In this document: positions 8,790-16,143 of the stretch, piece after piece
How positions within the stretch are numbered: the stretch's first letter is position 1
How the letters are laid out: each line of letters begins with the position of its first letter
Assembly: GCA_023398615.1 (NCBI GenBank)
Contig: JAEWSD010000181.1
Span: 1-17,040 of the forward strand
Reading direction: 5' to 3'
Length of the DNA stretch: 17,040 nt
Source of the DNA: Bacillota bacterium
GTDB lineage: Bacteria; Bacillota; Clostridia; Lachnospirales; Lachnospiraceae
Notes under the pieces: generated by a model
Told to the model about the DNA's origin: nothing
Database searches by the model: none
Seen by the model: the letters and a program-made list of their open reading frames with translations, nothing else
Position numbers and translations under genes: made by a program

Positions 8790-9416
8790 ATGTTTATAAA
8801 AATACTTGTTTGTTTAATCATCGGCTATGCTTTTGGCTGTATTTCCACTGCCTATGTTGTAGGAAAGGTAAACAGAATTGATATCAGGAATTACGGAAGC
8901 GGCAACGCCGGGACCACGAATGCTCTTCGTACATTAGGCTGGAAAGCAGGAGCAGTTACGTTTATTGGAGATGCCTTTAAGGCAGTCATTGCAATTCTTT
9001 TGATTCGTTATCTGATATTTCCGAATGAGGATTATGCGCAGCTTTTCAAGCTCTATACGGGTGTCGGTGTAGTTCTGGGACACAATTTCCCTTTTTGGCT
9101 GAAATTCAAAGGCGGCAAAGGAATCGCCGCAACCGGCGGCATTATGCTGGCATTTGACTGGAGACTTGCAATAGCTGCCATGATTGTTTTTATGATTACA
9201 GTTGCCATAAGCAGATATGTATCCCTTGGATCCATGCTGATTTCCGTCCTGTTACCTGTTTGGATCGCAATCCTGTACCCGGGAGACGTACATATGCTGC
9301 TTGTAGGCATAGCATTTACCATATCTGCTTTTATCAAGCACCGTACCAATATCCGAAGACTGATAAAAGGGACCGAGAATAAGATCGGGCAGAAGGTAAC
9401 TATTAAAAAACAGTAA
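8790..9416 (+). CDS. plsY: Glycerol-3-phosphate acyltransferase PlsY
   Basis: Integral membrane enzyme that transfers an acyl group from acyl-phosphate (made by PlsX) to sn-glycerol 3-phosphate, giving lysophosphatidic acid, the first membrane-bound step of phospholipid synthesis. Seen: 208 residues, mostly hydrophobic with several membrane helices. Motif 1 is GSGNAGTTNALRTLG at 36-50, motif 2 GHNFPFWLKFKGGKG at 97-111, and the C-terminal basic motif is KHRTNIRRLIKGTENK. The TT in motif 1 replaces the commoner AT and is a mild change. The gene begins 1 nt after the der stop; the ribosome site AGGAAAAGGA lies within the der 3-prime end, so translation is probably coupled. Its product feeds on the glycerol 3-phosphate made by the next gene, gpsA. 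Confidence 0.97.
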   Translation: MFIKILVCLIIGYAFGCISTAYVVGKVNRIDIRNYGSGNAGTTNALRTLGWKAGAVTFIGDAFKAVIAILLIRYLIFPNEDYAQLFKLYTGVGVVLGHNFPFWLKFKGGKGIAATGGIMLAFDWRLAIAAMIVFMITVAISRYVSLGSMLISVLLPVWIAILYPGDVHMLLVGIAFTISAFIKHRTNIRRLIKGTENKIGQKVTIKKQ

Positions 9417-9431
9417 TAGGAGGTTTACGAA

Positions 9432-10445
9432 ATGTCAAAGGTAAGTATCTTGGGAGCAGGAGCTTGGGGGACTGCATTAGCGATGCTGCTGGGAAATAAC
9501 GGTCATGAGGTTACATTATGGTCCGCTCTGGCACCTGAGGTTGAAGTCTTAAGAAAAGAAAGGGAGCTTAAGGATAAGCTTCCGGGAATAAAGCTTCCTG
9601 ATACCGTTTTCGTTGAGGATGATTTGCAAGCTTCCTGTACCGGTAAGGAACTAATCGTCTTTGCCGTTGCTTCCCCCTATGTACGGAAAACGGCAAAAAT
9701 GGCAAAACCGTATATCGCAGCGGAACAAAAGATTGTGAATGTGGCAAAGGGGATTGAGGAACATACGCTTGATACCTTAACGGATATATTAAAAGAAGAG
9801 CTGCCCGGTGCCGATATCGCCGTCTTATCCGGCCCGAGTCATGCGGAAGAGGTCAGCAGAGGCATACCTACGACTTGTGTGGTAGGAGCGGAATCGAAGG
9901 CGACGGCATATTTCGTTCAGGATGTGTTTATGAGTGAACGTTTCCGCGTATATACCAGCCCCGATATCATCGGAATCGAGCTGGGAGGCTCCTTAAAGAA
10001 CGTTATCGCACTTGCTGCCGGAATTGCGGACGGGTTAGGCTTTGGTGACAATACCAAGGCGGCGCTGATGACCAGAGGAATTGCGGAAATCAGCCGGTTA
10101 GGCATGGCAATGGGCGGACAGCTGGAAACCTTTGCAGGTCTTTCCTGTGTCGGCGATTTGATCGTAACCTGCACCAGCAAGCACAGCCGTAACCGGAACG
10201 CGGGTTACCTGATCGGGCAGGGATATTCCATGCAGGCGGCAATGGATGAGGTAAAGCAGATTGTGGAGGGTGTTTATTCTGCCAAAGCAGCACTTGCTCT
10301 ATCCCAAAAGTTTAATGTAGAGATGCCGATTGTAGAACAGATCAATCAGGTATTGTTTGAAGCGAAGTCCCCGGAGGAGGCGGTTTCGGACCTTTTGCTC
10401 CGTGATAAGAGAAGGGAATACTCACAGCTTGAATGGAAGAGATAG
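9432..10445 (+). CDS. gpsA: NAD(P)-dependent glycerol-3-phosphate dehydrogenase GpsA
   Basis: Cytoplasmic enzyme that reduces dihydroxyacetone phosphate to sn-glycerol 3-phosphate, the acyl acceptor for PlsY. Seen: 337 residues, normal length. Rossmann motif GAGAWG at 8-13, then NVAKGIE, SGPSHAEE, catalytic Lys189 in the GGSLKN motif, GFGDNTKAAL, and the C-terminal substrate-binding stretch GLSCVGDLIVTC...SRNRNAG. All expected conserved residues appear intact. Start: ATG at 9432 with TAGGAGG at 9417-9423, 8 nt upstream; plsY ends 15 nt before. It is the last gene of the tight part of the operon. No convincing terminator follows it, so some transcription may continue into spoIVA. Confidence 0.98.
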   Translation: MSKVSILGAGAWGTALAMLLGNNGHEVTLWSALAPEVEVLRKERELKDKLPGIKLPDTVFVEDDLQASCTGKELIVFAVASPYVRKTAKMAKPYIAAEQKIVNVAKGIEEHTLDTLTDILKEELPGADIAVLSGPSHAEEVSRGIPTTCVVGAESKATAYFVQDVFMSERFRVYTSPDIIGIELGGSLKNVIALAAGIADGLGFGDNTKAALMTRGIAEISRLGMAMGGQLETFAGLSCVGDLIVTCTSKHSRNRNAGYLIGQGYSMQAAMDEVKQIVEGVYSAKAALALSQKFNVEMPIVEQINQVLFEAKSPEEAVSDLLLRDKRREYSQLEWKR

Positions 10446-10494
10446 CGGATTATAATATTTCAAAATAAAATATATGAAACCAATAGGACATTAA

Positions 10495-10523
10495 TCATGA
10501 ATTCGTTTGCTCCGGCATATGCT
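10495..10523 (+). promoter_or_regulatory. Possible sigma-E-type promoter of spoIVA
   Basis: The 105-nt gap before spoIVA contains CATATGCT at 10516-10523, resembling the sigma-E -10 (CATACANT), and TCATGAATT at 10495-10503, loosely like a sigma-E -35. The gap is 12 nt, slightly short. Known: spoIVA is under sigma-E (mother-cell) control in Bacillus. The match is weak and the call rests largely on what is known of the gene. Confidence 0.3.
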
Positions 10524-10550
10524 TATATATAACCGAAAGGAGGATGGCAT

Positions 10551-12059
10551 ATGTTGGAGCAATTTTCGTCACTTGACTTATCAAATCAAATATACGACGT
10601 ATATAATGATATTAAGGCTAGGACAGGCGGTGACATATACATAGGTGTGGTGGGGCCGGTTAGAACGGGAAAATCAACCTTTATAAAACGGTTCATGGAT
10701 CTGGTGGTAATTCCTAATATTGAGGATGTTCACAGTAAGGAAAGGGCCATCGATGAATTGCCGCAAAGCGCTGCAGGGAAAACGATAATGACTACGGAAC
10801 CAAAGTTTATACCTAAGGAGGCAGCCGAGATAACGCTTGGAGAAGATACTAAGGTTAACATACGTTTAATCGACTGTGTCGGTTTCATGGTAGACGGTGC
10901 CAGCGGACATATAGAAAACGAACAGGAACGTCTCGTAAAAACCCCCTGGTTTGATTATGAGATCCCCTTCACCCAGGCGGCGGAGCTTGGAACCCAGAAA
11001 GTTATAAACGACCATTCCACGATAGGGATCGTTGTTACAACGGACGGCAGCTTTGGAGATATTCCCAGGGACAATTACATACCGGCAGAGGAAAAAACCA
11101 TCGCCGAGTTAAAGAAACTAAAAAAGCCCTTCATCGTTCTTCTTAATTCAAACAGGCCGTATTCGGACGGTACCATAAGCCTGGCGAATGAAATTGCGTC
11201 GAAATATAATGTTACCGTTATGCCTGTTAACTGCGAACAGCTGAAAAGAGACGATATTCACCGGATTATGTCGAGTATATTATCCGTATTTCCGGTTTCC
11301 GAAATTGATTTCTATATGCCGAAATGGGCGGAAATGCTGCCGGATGACCATTGGCTGAAACAGGATCTGATCGAATCGGTAAAAGCCTTAATCAGAAATA
11401 TTACATTGATCCGTGATGCGAGAGCCGAGAATCTGGAAACAGACAGCCAGTATGTAAGGAAGTTCAAGATCGATAAGATCGAAATGGAAAACGGCAGTGT
11501 AAAAGTAAACGTGGAATTCGACGATACCTACTATTACAATATCCTGAGCGACATGATCGGTGTTCCGATACAGGACGAATACCAGCTGATACGTACAATT
11601 AAGGAGCTGGCAGACAAAAAAAATGAATTTGAAAAGGTAAGCGGCGCGTATCAGGAGGTACGGCAAAGAGGCTACGGTGTTGTCATGCCGTCAAAGGAAG
11701 AGATTGTAATTGACGAACCGGTTATCATGAAGCACGGTAATAAATACGGTGTTAAGATTAAAGCAACCTCCCCTTCCGTTCACATGATAAAAGCAAATAT
11801 CGAGACAGAGATCGCACCGATCGTAGGCAGTGAAGAACAGGCGGCAGACCTTATATCCTACATAAAAAAGACTGCCTCCGAGCAGGCGGAAGGGATATGG
11901 GAAACCAATATTTACGGAAAATCAATTAATCAGCTGGTAAATGACGGAATCAGCACCAAGATAAATAAAATGACGGAGGACAGTCAGCTGAAGCTGCAGG
12001 AGACCATGCAGAAAATAATCAATGACAGCAACGGCGGAATTATCTGCATCATTATATAA
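10551..12059 (+). CDS. spoIVA: Stage IV sporulation protein A, spore coat morphogenetic ATPase
   Basis: SpoIVA hydrolyses ATP to polymerise around the forespore and forms the basement layer on which the spore coat assembles; it is made in the mother cell (known from Bacillus). Seen: 502 residues, about 10 longer than the Bacillus protein. A Walker A motif GPVRTGKST is at 35-43, with the hallmark DELPQSAAGKTIMTTEPKF following, and Asp108 in the LIDCVG switch. The middle domain has DEPVIMKHGNKYGVKIKA and PSVHMIKANIE, and the C-terminus ends in NDSNGGIICIII, like the conserved Bacillus tail that anchors the protein through SpoVM. The extra length is at the N-terminus, before TGGDIYIGVVG. Start: ATG with AAAGGAGG at 10536-10543, 7 nt upstream. 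It follows gpsA after 105 nt and has its own terminator. Presence implies endospore formation. Confidence 0.98.
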   Translation: MLEQFSSLDLSNQIYDVYNDIKARTGGDIYIGVVGPVRTGKSTFIKRFMDLVVIPNIEDVHSKERAIDELPQSAAGKTIMTTEPKFIPKEAAEITLGEDTKVNIRLIDCVGFMVDGASGHIENEQERLVKTPWFDYEIPFTQAAELGTQKVINDHSTIGIVVTTDGSFGDIPRDNYIPAEEKTIAELKKLKKPFIVLLNSNRPYSDGTISLANEIASKYNVTVMPVNCEQLKRDDIHRIMSSILSVFPVSEIDFYMPKWAEMLPDDHWLKQDLIESVKALIRNITLIRDARAENLETDSQYVRKFKIDKIEMENGSVKVNVEFDDTYYYNILSDMIGVPIQDEYQLIRTIKELADKKNEFEKVSGAYQEVRQRGYGVVMPSKEEIVIDEPVIMKHGNKYGVKIKATSPSVHMIKANIETEIAPIVGSEEQAADLISYIKKTASEQAEGIWETNIYGKSINQLVNDGISTKINKMTEDSQLKLQETMQKIINDSNGGIICIII

Positions 12060-12082
12060 TATAGACTGCCGGAACCAGAAGC

Positions 12083-12147
12083 CGCAGGAAGACTGCTGCA
12101 AAAACTTAGAATTATAAGTTTTGCAGCGGTTTCCCTGCGATTTTTTA
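12083..12147 (+). terminator. Rho-independent terminator of spoIVA
   Basis: Two stacked stems: outer CGCAGG-AA (12083-12090) with TTTCCCTGCG (12130-12139), and inner CTGCTGCAAAAACTTA (12093-12108) with TAAGTTTTGCAGCGG (12115-12129), each with a single bulge. A run of six T follows immediately (12141-12146). The inner stem is closely related to the hairpin at 2263-2299. Confidence 0.85.
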
Positions 12148-12187
12148 TTGCCTAAAAAACAAATAACTGACAATTTATTCTACAGGC

Positions 12188-12240
12188 TTCGAATAAATTA
12201 CATGCTTTTTAATAATTTATTAACAATAATTTCATTCGAA
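12188..12240. repeat. Inverted repeat upstream of the NlpC/P60 promoter
   Basis: TTCGAATAAATT at 12188-12199 and AATTTCATTCGAA at 12228-12240 form an inverted pair differing by one base insertion, separated by 28 AT-rich nt. It ends 40 nt before the -35 of the following promoter. It could be an operator or simply structure in AT-rich DNA. Confidence 0.4.
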
Positions 12241-12280
12241 TCTATGTTTGACTAACTTTAAAAAAACTTTTGCCATAGGA

Positions 12281-12309
12281 TTGACAAAATTGTGAAGCCT
12301 TGTTATAAT
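12281..12309 (+). promoter_or_regulatory. Perfect-consensus sigma-A promoter of the NlpC/P60 gene
   Basis: TTGACA (12281-12286), exactly 17 nt, TATAAT (12304-12309): both hexamers and the spacing match the vegetative consensus. The expected transcript has a leader of about 90 nt that is very AT-rich and carries the perfect dyad TGTAATAATTACA at 12335-12347. Confidence 0.88.
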
Positions 12310-12405
12310 AATTAGGAAATATATTTAATATATTTGTAATAATTACATATCCTATCAATTATATTAAATCAATACATATTATTAAGGAGGCTAAAGCAGG
12401 AAATA

Positions 12406-13443
12406 ATGGACCTTGTAAACAGTAAGTTTTTTAAGATAACTACCTTATGTTTTGCCGGTTCCGTTTTGTTTGCACTGAATGCAAAGACAGTAAGTGCGGA
12501 GATGGTCGGTGAACGGCCGGTAGCCGGTGTTTCAGTTACCATTGAGAATTACAACGAAGCAAGCGCTGAAGCTGCCGCCGCCGAAATTACACTTGCAGAT
12601 GAATATAATTACGAGAATATTGGTATTGCAAAAGTAGATAACCATTTAAATATCAGAAAAGCGGCCGGAGAGGATAAAAAAATTATCGGAAAGCTTCCGA
12701 AGGATGCCGGCTGTAAGATCTTAAAGGTCAATAAAAACGGATGGGCCAAGATCAAAACCGGTAAGGTTACCGGTTTTGTAAAGACGGATTACCTGATTAC
12801 CGGCGATAAGGCTGTTTCCCTGGCAAAAAAGGTAGGAAGCCTCGTTGCGACGGTAAATACGCAGACCCTGAATGTAAGATCGGAGCCAAGTCTTTTATCT
12901 TCGATCGTAACCAGCATTCCGGTTGATGAAGAACTCGAGGTTGTTGACTTATCCACAGACTGGATAGAGATTGCAATTGATAACGATAAGGGATTTGTCT
13001 CAAGGCAATATGTTGATCTATCCTATGAATTAAAGAAGGGTGTATTAGTAGAAGAATTGGGCGTATCCGGCGGAGTATCCAGCCTGAGAGCGGAAATGGT
13101 CGCATATGCGAAACAGTTTTTAGGCAACCCTTATGTATGGGGTGGTACAAACCCGAATACCGGAGCCGACTGTTCCGGATTTACACAGTATATCTACAAT
13201 CATTTCGGCTACTATATCGATCGTGTATCCAGAAGTCAGGCATACAACGGTTCATCGATCAGCGTATCGGAAGCAAAACCCGGTGATCTGATATTCTACG
13301 GAAGCGGCGGATACATCAGCCATGTTGCCATGTACATCGGTAACAGCCAGGTTATTCATGCCAGCAACAAAAGAACCGGTATCAAGATTTCCAACGTATA
13401 CTACAGGGATCCGATAAAGGTTGTAAGAGTAATAAAGGATTGA
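12406..13443 (+). CDS. Secreted SH3b-NlpC/P60 peptidoglycan endopeptidase
   Basis: Probable cell-wall hydrolase cutting peptide stems of peptidoglycan (NlpC/P60 family, usually D-Glu-meso-DAP bonds). Seen: 345 residues. A signal peptide covers about 1-31 (hydrophobic core ITTLCFAGSVLFALNA, likely cut after TVSA). Two bacterial SH3 domains follow at about 75-131 and 147-206, with LNIRKAAGED and LNVRSEPSLL as their typical openings. The NlpC/P60 domain spans about 228-345, with catalytic Cys256 in GADCSGF, His306 in SHVAMYIG and His318 in VIHAS. All three catalytic residues are present, so it should be active. Start: a strong AAGGAGG at 12384-12390 lies 15 nt before the ATG, unusually far; a weaker AGGA lies 4 nt upstream. 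No better in-frame start is seen. Monocistronic between its own promoter and terminator. Confidence 0.95.
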   Translation: MDLVNSKFFKITTLCFAGSVLFALNAKTVSAEMVGERPVAGVSVTIENYNEASAEAAAAEITLADEYNYENIGIAKVDNHLNIRKAAGEDKKIIGKLPKDAGCKILKVNKNGWAKIKTGKVTGFVKTDYLITGDKAVSLAKKVGSLVATVNTQTLNVRSEPSLLSSIVTSIPVDEELEVVDLSTDWIEIAIDNDKGFVSRQYVDLSYELKKGVLVEELGVSGGVSSLRAEMVAYAKQFLGNPYVWGGTNPNTGADCSGFTQYIYNHFGYYIDRVSRSQAYNGSSISVSEAKPGDLIFYGSGGYISHVAMYIGNSQVIHASNKRTGIKISNVYYRDPIKVVRVIKD

Positions 13444-13447
13444 TACG

Positions 13448-13479
13448 AAGGGCTGTCCAAACGGGCAGTCCTTTATATT
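13448..13479 (+). terminator. Rho-independent terminator of the NlpC/P60 gene
   Basis: An 11-bp stem AAGGGCTGTCC (13448-13458) / GGGCAGTCCTT (13463-13473), with two G-T pairs and a 4-nt loop AAAC. It is followed by TATATT and begins a few bases after the stop codon. The T-run is short. Confidence 0.75.
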
Positions 13480-13483
13480 GCAT

Positions 13484-13674
13484 GTGGTTGCAGAAACTCA
13501 TAACTAATTTTACCTTGTAAACGAATTGTTCCTAAAAAATCGAGATAATATGTGCGAGGTATGCGCGAGAAGCGACAAGATAGAGAATGTCGCTGGTTCT
13601 CGCGCGACGGAGCACAGATTTCGAGATTTTTAGGAACAATTCGAAAAGGTTCATAATTTGAGTTTTGCAACCAC
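13484..13674. repeat. 191-nt nested imperfect palindrome, MITE-like or structured-RNA element
   Basis: Outer arms GTGGTTGCA (13484-13492) / TGCAACCAC (13666-13674), flanking AAACTCATAA and its near-complement. A second, perfect 17-bp pair follows: CGAATTGTTCCTAAAAA (13522-13538) / TTTTTAGGAACAATTCG (13627-13643). A third is GCGCGAGAA (13563-13571) / TTCTCGCGC (13597-13605), and the innermost is GCGACA (13572-13577) / TGTCGC (13588-13593) around a 10-nt loop. Imperfect pairing joins the blocks, so the whole folds as one long hairpin. No coding potential is apparent. The outer arms match the terminator-type hairpins at 2263-2299 and 12093-12129; the inner part looks inserted into the loop of such a hairpin. 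No clear target-site duplication was seen. Confidence 0.75.
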
Positions 13675-13716
13675 TTCATAATAAATTAAATTTATCTTAA
13701 GATATCGATGAATGAA

Positions 13717-13745
13717 TTGACATAGCTAAGCCCAAAATTTATAAT
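13717..13745 (+). promoter_or_regulatory. Perfect-consensus sigma-A promoter of the MutS-like operon
   Basis: TTGACA (13717-13722), 17-nt spacer, TATAAT (13740-13745); a full match to consensus. It lies about 65 nt before the start codon and 43 nt after the nested palindrome. Confidence 0.88.
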
Positions 13746-13810
13746 AAAATTTGATTGCTATTAAAAAAGGACGAAATATTAAAGCCTGAATAAGGCAGAC
13801 GGGAGTTTTA

Positions 13811-15568
13811 ATGGAATATGCGGTGATTATTGCGGCTTTGCTGATTGGATTCCTTATTAAGGGAATTTACGATAGAAAAAATGCACGGAAACGGTTGACG
13901 CAGCGGTTAAAAAAGGAATGGGGACAGGTTCCCTCGGAGGAATATACCTTTGAGGAATTCAAATCCCTGACCAGCTTTTACCGTTCGATTCAGGATGATA
14001 CGCACGATGTTGATGACATCACATGGAATGACATCGATATGGATCAAATCTTTATGCTCATGAATAATACAGGCTGCGCCATCGGTGAGGAGTATCTTTA
14101 CTCTGTCCTGCGAAAGGTTAAATTTGAAGAGAAGGACCTGTTGGAACGGAACCGTCTGATTGAATTCTTCCAGAGAGAGGAAGGAAAACGTCTGAAGCTT
14201 CAGATCGCCTTAAAAGGCATGGGCAAGCTTCACGGCATCTCGGTACATGAATATATAAACCGTCTGGATTCCCTGGAATTACACAGTGCTGTCCCCCATT
14301 ATTGCATGGCGGCAGGGCTGATTGCATCCATTGTCCTGATTTTTTTTCATCCTTTATACGGCGGAACCCTTACCTTTCTGATGGTTGCGAATAATATCCT
14401 GAATTACTACAGAAGTAAAGCCAGGATCGAAACCTATTTTACGGTATGCTCCTATATGATCCGCCTTTTTTCCTCTGTGCAGGATATCACAAAGCTGGAT
14501 ATTCCGGAAATAAAAACATATCTTAGCCAATTGGAAGCAGGTGCCGGCAAATTTCACCGGTTTCAAAAGGGTTCCTGGGTGGTGGCCGGCAAAAATCCAA
14601 CCGGCAATCCGGCGGATCTTGTGCTTGATTACCTGAGGATGCTGTTTCATATCGATCTTATTAAGTTTAATTCCATGATGGACTGTTTTAAGAAAAACCG
14701 AAGTACCTTAAATGAGATGTTTATTACTATCGGAACTTTGGACAGCATGATTGCGGCGGCATCTTTCCGTACCATGCTGGAATATTACAGCTTACCGGAG
14801 CTGAAAGCCGGAGTAAAACCGTTTCTGGAAGCAAATGAGCTTTACCATCCCATGATCGAAGAACCGGTCCCCAATTCCATATCCGAGCATAACTCCGTAT
14901 TAATCACCGGTTCGAATGCCTCCGGCAAATCAACCTTTATTAAAACTCTGGCAATTAATGCGGTTCTTGCCCAGACGATTTATACCGCCGTATGCAGAAG
15001 CTATAAGGCAAGCTTTTTCCAGATCGCATCCTCAATGGCGCTTCAGGATAACATCCTCAGTAAGGAAAGCTACTACATCGTAGAAATCAAATCCTTGAAG
15101 CGAATCATAGACCGTTTGAATCAGGATATCCCTACCTTATGCTTTGTTGACGAGGTTTTACGCGGGACGAATACGCTTGAGCGTGTTGCGGCGTCTTCCC
15201 GTATCCTTTACAGTATAACCCGTTCAAATGCGTTGTGCTTTGCCGCCACGCATGATATTGAACTGACACATATCCTGGAGAATTACTATTCCAATTACCA
15301 TTTTCAGGAACAGATTGCCGATGATAACGTTTTGTTTGACTATAAACTGCAGGGGGGCAGGGCGGCATCGAAAAATGCAATTAAATTGTTAAGCATCATG
15401 GGCTATTCGGAAGACATCATTCAAAATGCTTCCGATGCGGCCAACCGGTTTCTGGAGAGCGGAAGCTGGGACATCCTTAAACCGGAGCATGCCGGGGAAA
15501 GCACGCGTACGGCAAAAGCCGATCAGGGAATGGATACGGTGAATAAGAATTGGAGATTTACACTATGA
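13811..15568 (+). CDS. Membrane-anchored MutS-family ATPase (short MutS-like protein)
   Basis: Seen: 585 residues, far shorter than MutS (about 870) or MutS2 (about 780). The C-terminal ATPase domain is complete: Walker A GSNASGKST at 367-375, Walker B LCFVDE with Asp447-Glu448, then VLRGTNT (MutS has DELGRGTST), and His481 in ATHD. The N-terminal half has a hydrophobic segment at 2-20 (EYAVIIAALLIGFLIKGIYD) and two more at about 165-179 and 183-197, so membrane attachment is likely. Missing: the mismatch-recognition domain with its F-x-E motif, and the Smr nuclease domain of MutS2. Known: proteins of this shape occur in Firmicutes and are usually annotated as MutS-related ATPase; function unknown to me. 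Start: ATG with GGGAG 5 nt upstream. The stop overlaps the next start (ATGA), so the two products are probably needed together. It should not be called a mismatch repair protein on this evidence. Confidence 0.9.
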   Translation: MEYAVIIAALLIGFLIKGIYDRKNARKRLTQRLKKEWGQVPSEEYTFEEFKSLTSFYRSIQDDTHDVDDITWNDIDMDQIFMLMNNTGCAIGEEYLYSVLRKVKFEEKDLLERNRLIEFFQREEGKRLKLQIALKGMGKLHGISVHEYINRLDSLELHSAVPHYCMAAGLIASIVLIFFHPLYGGTLTFLMVANNILNYYRSKARIETYFTVCSYMIRLFSSVQDITKLDIPEIKTYLSQLEAGAGKFHRFQKGSWVVAGKNPTGNPADLVLDYLRMLFHIDLIKFNSMMDCFKKNRSTLNEMFITIGTLDSMIAAASFRTMLEYYSLPELKAGVKPFLEANELYHPMIEEPVPNSISEHNSVLITGSNASGKSTFIKTLAINAVLAQTIYTAVCRSYKASFFQIASSMALQDNILSKESYYIVEIKSLKRIIDRLNQDIPTLCFVDEVLRGTNTLERVAASSRILYSITRSNALCFAATHDIELTHILENYYSNYHFQEQIADDNVLFDYKLQGGRAASKNAIKLLSIMGYSEDIIQNASDAANRFLESGSWDILKPEHAGESTRTAKADQGMDTVNKNWRFTL

Positions 15569-16119
15569 AATGGTGGCAGCATTTAAAAACGATCAACCAT
15601 CACAAATGGCTGGTCATGAAATATTGTTTTCGGGCAGGCTTATATAAGCAGGGCTTACTGCATGATTTATCAAAATATTCCTGGGTGGAATTCTCGGTCG
15701 GGGCAAAATATTTTCAGGGTGACCGAAGCCCCAATAATGCCGAGCGGGAAGACAAGGGCTACAGCCTGGCCTGGCTGCACCATAAAGGCAGAAACAAACA
15801 TCATCTGGAATACTGGATTGATTACAGCCTGACCGGGGATAAACCGATGGCCGGGATGGAAATGCCGGCGAGGTACGTGGTGGAGATGTTCTGCGACAGG
15901 ATCGCGGCCAGCAGGACCTACAATAAGGAGAAATATAGCGACGGGGATTCGCTCCGATATTTTGAAGCATCAAAGGATCACTATATGATACATGAGAATA
16001 CTAAAAAACTGCTGTACCGGCTGCTGCTTATGCTGAAGGAAGAAGGGGAGGATGCCACCTTCCGGTATATCAGGAGCAATATAAAGAAATGGAATCGGAC
16101 AGGTACGGGCCGGTTATGA
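15565..16119 (+). CDS. DUF5662 family protein, HD-hydrolase-like residue pattern
   Basis: Seen: 184 residues, no signal peptide or membrane helix. Conserved-looking histidines and acids occur in the order HH (12-13), HD (33-34, in LLHDLSKYSW), HH (72-73), HH (79-80) and D111 (in FCDRIAAS). I recognise the family as DUF5662. Inference: the order H...HD...H...H...D resembles metal-binding HD phosphohydrolases, but I cannot confirm the fold. Start: ATG at 15565, overlapping the previous stop by ATGA, with GGAG (15552-15555) 9 nt upstream. An in-frame TTG at 15550 precedes that site and would add five residues; I reject it. It is translationally coupled to the membrane MutS-like ATPase, so a shared role is plausible. 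The C-terminus is basic. Confidence 0.85.
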   Translation: MKWWQHLKTINHHKWLVMKYCFRAGLYKQGLLHDLSKYSWVEFSVGAKYFQGDRSPNNAEREDKGYSLAWLHHKGRNKHHLEYWIDYSLTGDKPMAGMEMPARYVVEMFCDRIAASRTYNKEKYSDGDSLRYFEASKDHYMIHENTKKLLYRLLLMLKEEGEDATFRYIRSNIKKWNRTGTGRL

Positions 16120-16143
16120 TACATAGATTCAGGAGGCAGTAGG

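Noticed and set aside
12310..12405. Riboswitch or T-box leader before the NlpC/P60 gene
   Set aside because: The leader is too short and AT-rich, with no conserved riboswitch or T-box element and no terminator stem.
13473..13679. A 68-codon minus-strand frame across the nested palindrome
   Set aside because: It lies wholly in inverted-repeat sequence, lacks a ribosome site and has no recognisable motif; the palindrome explains the open frame.
15550..15564. TTG start for the DUF5662 protein
   Set aside because: The ribosome site GGAG overlaps this region and serves the ATG at 15565, which also makes the standard ATGA overlap.
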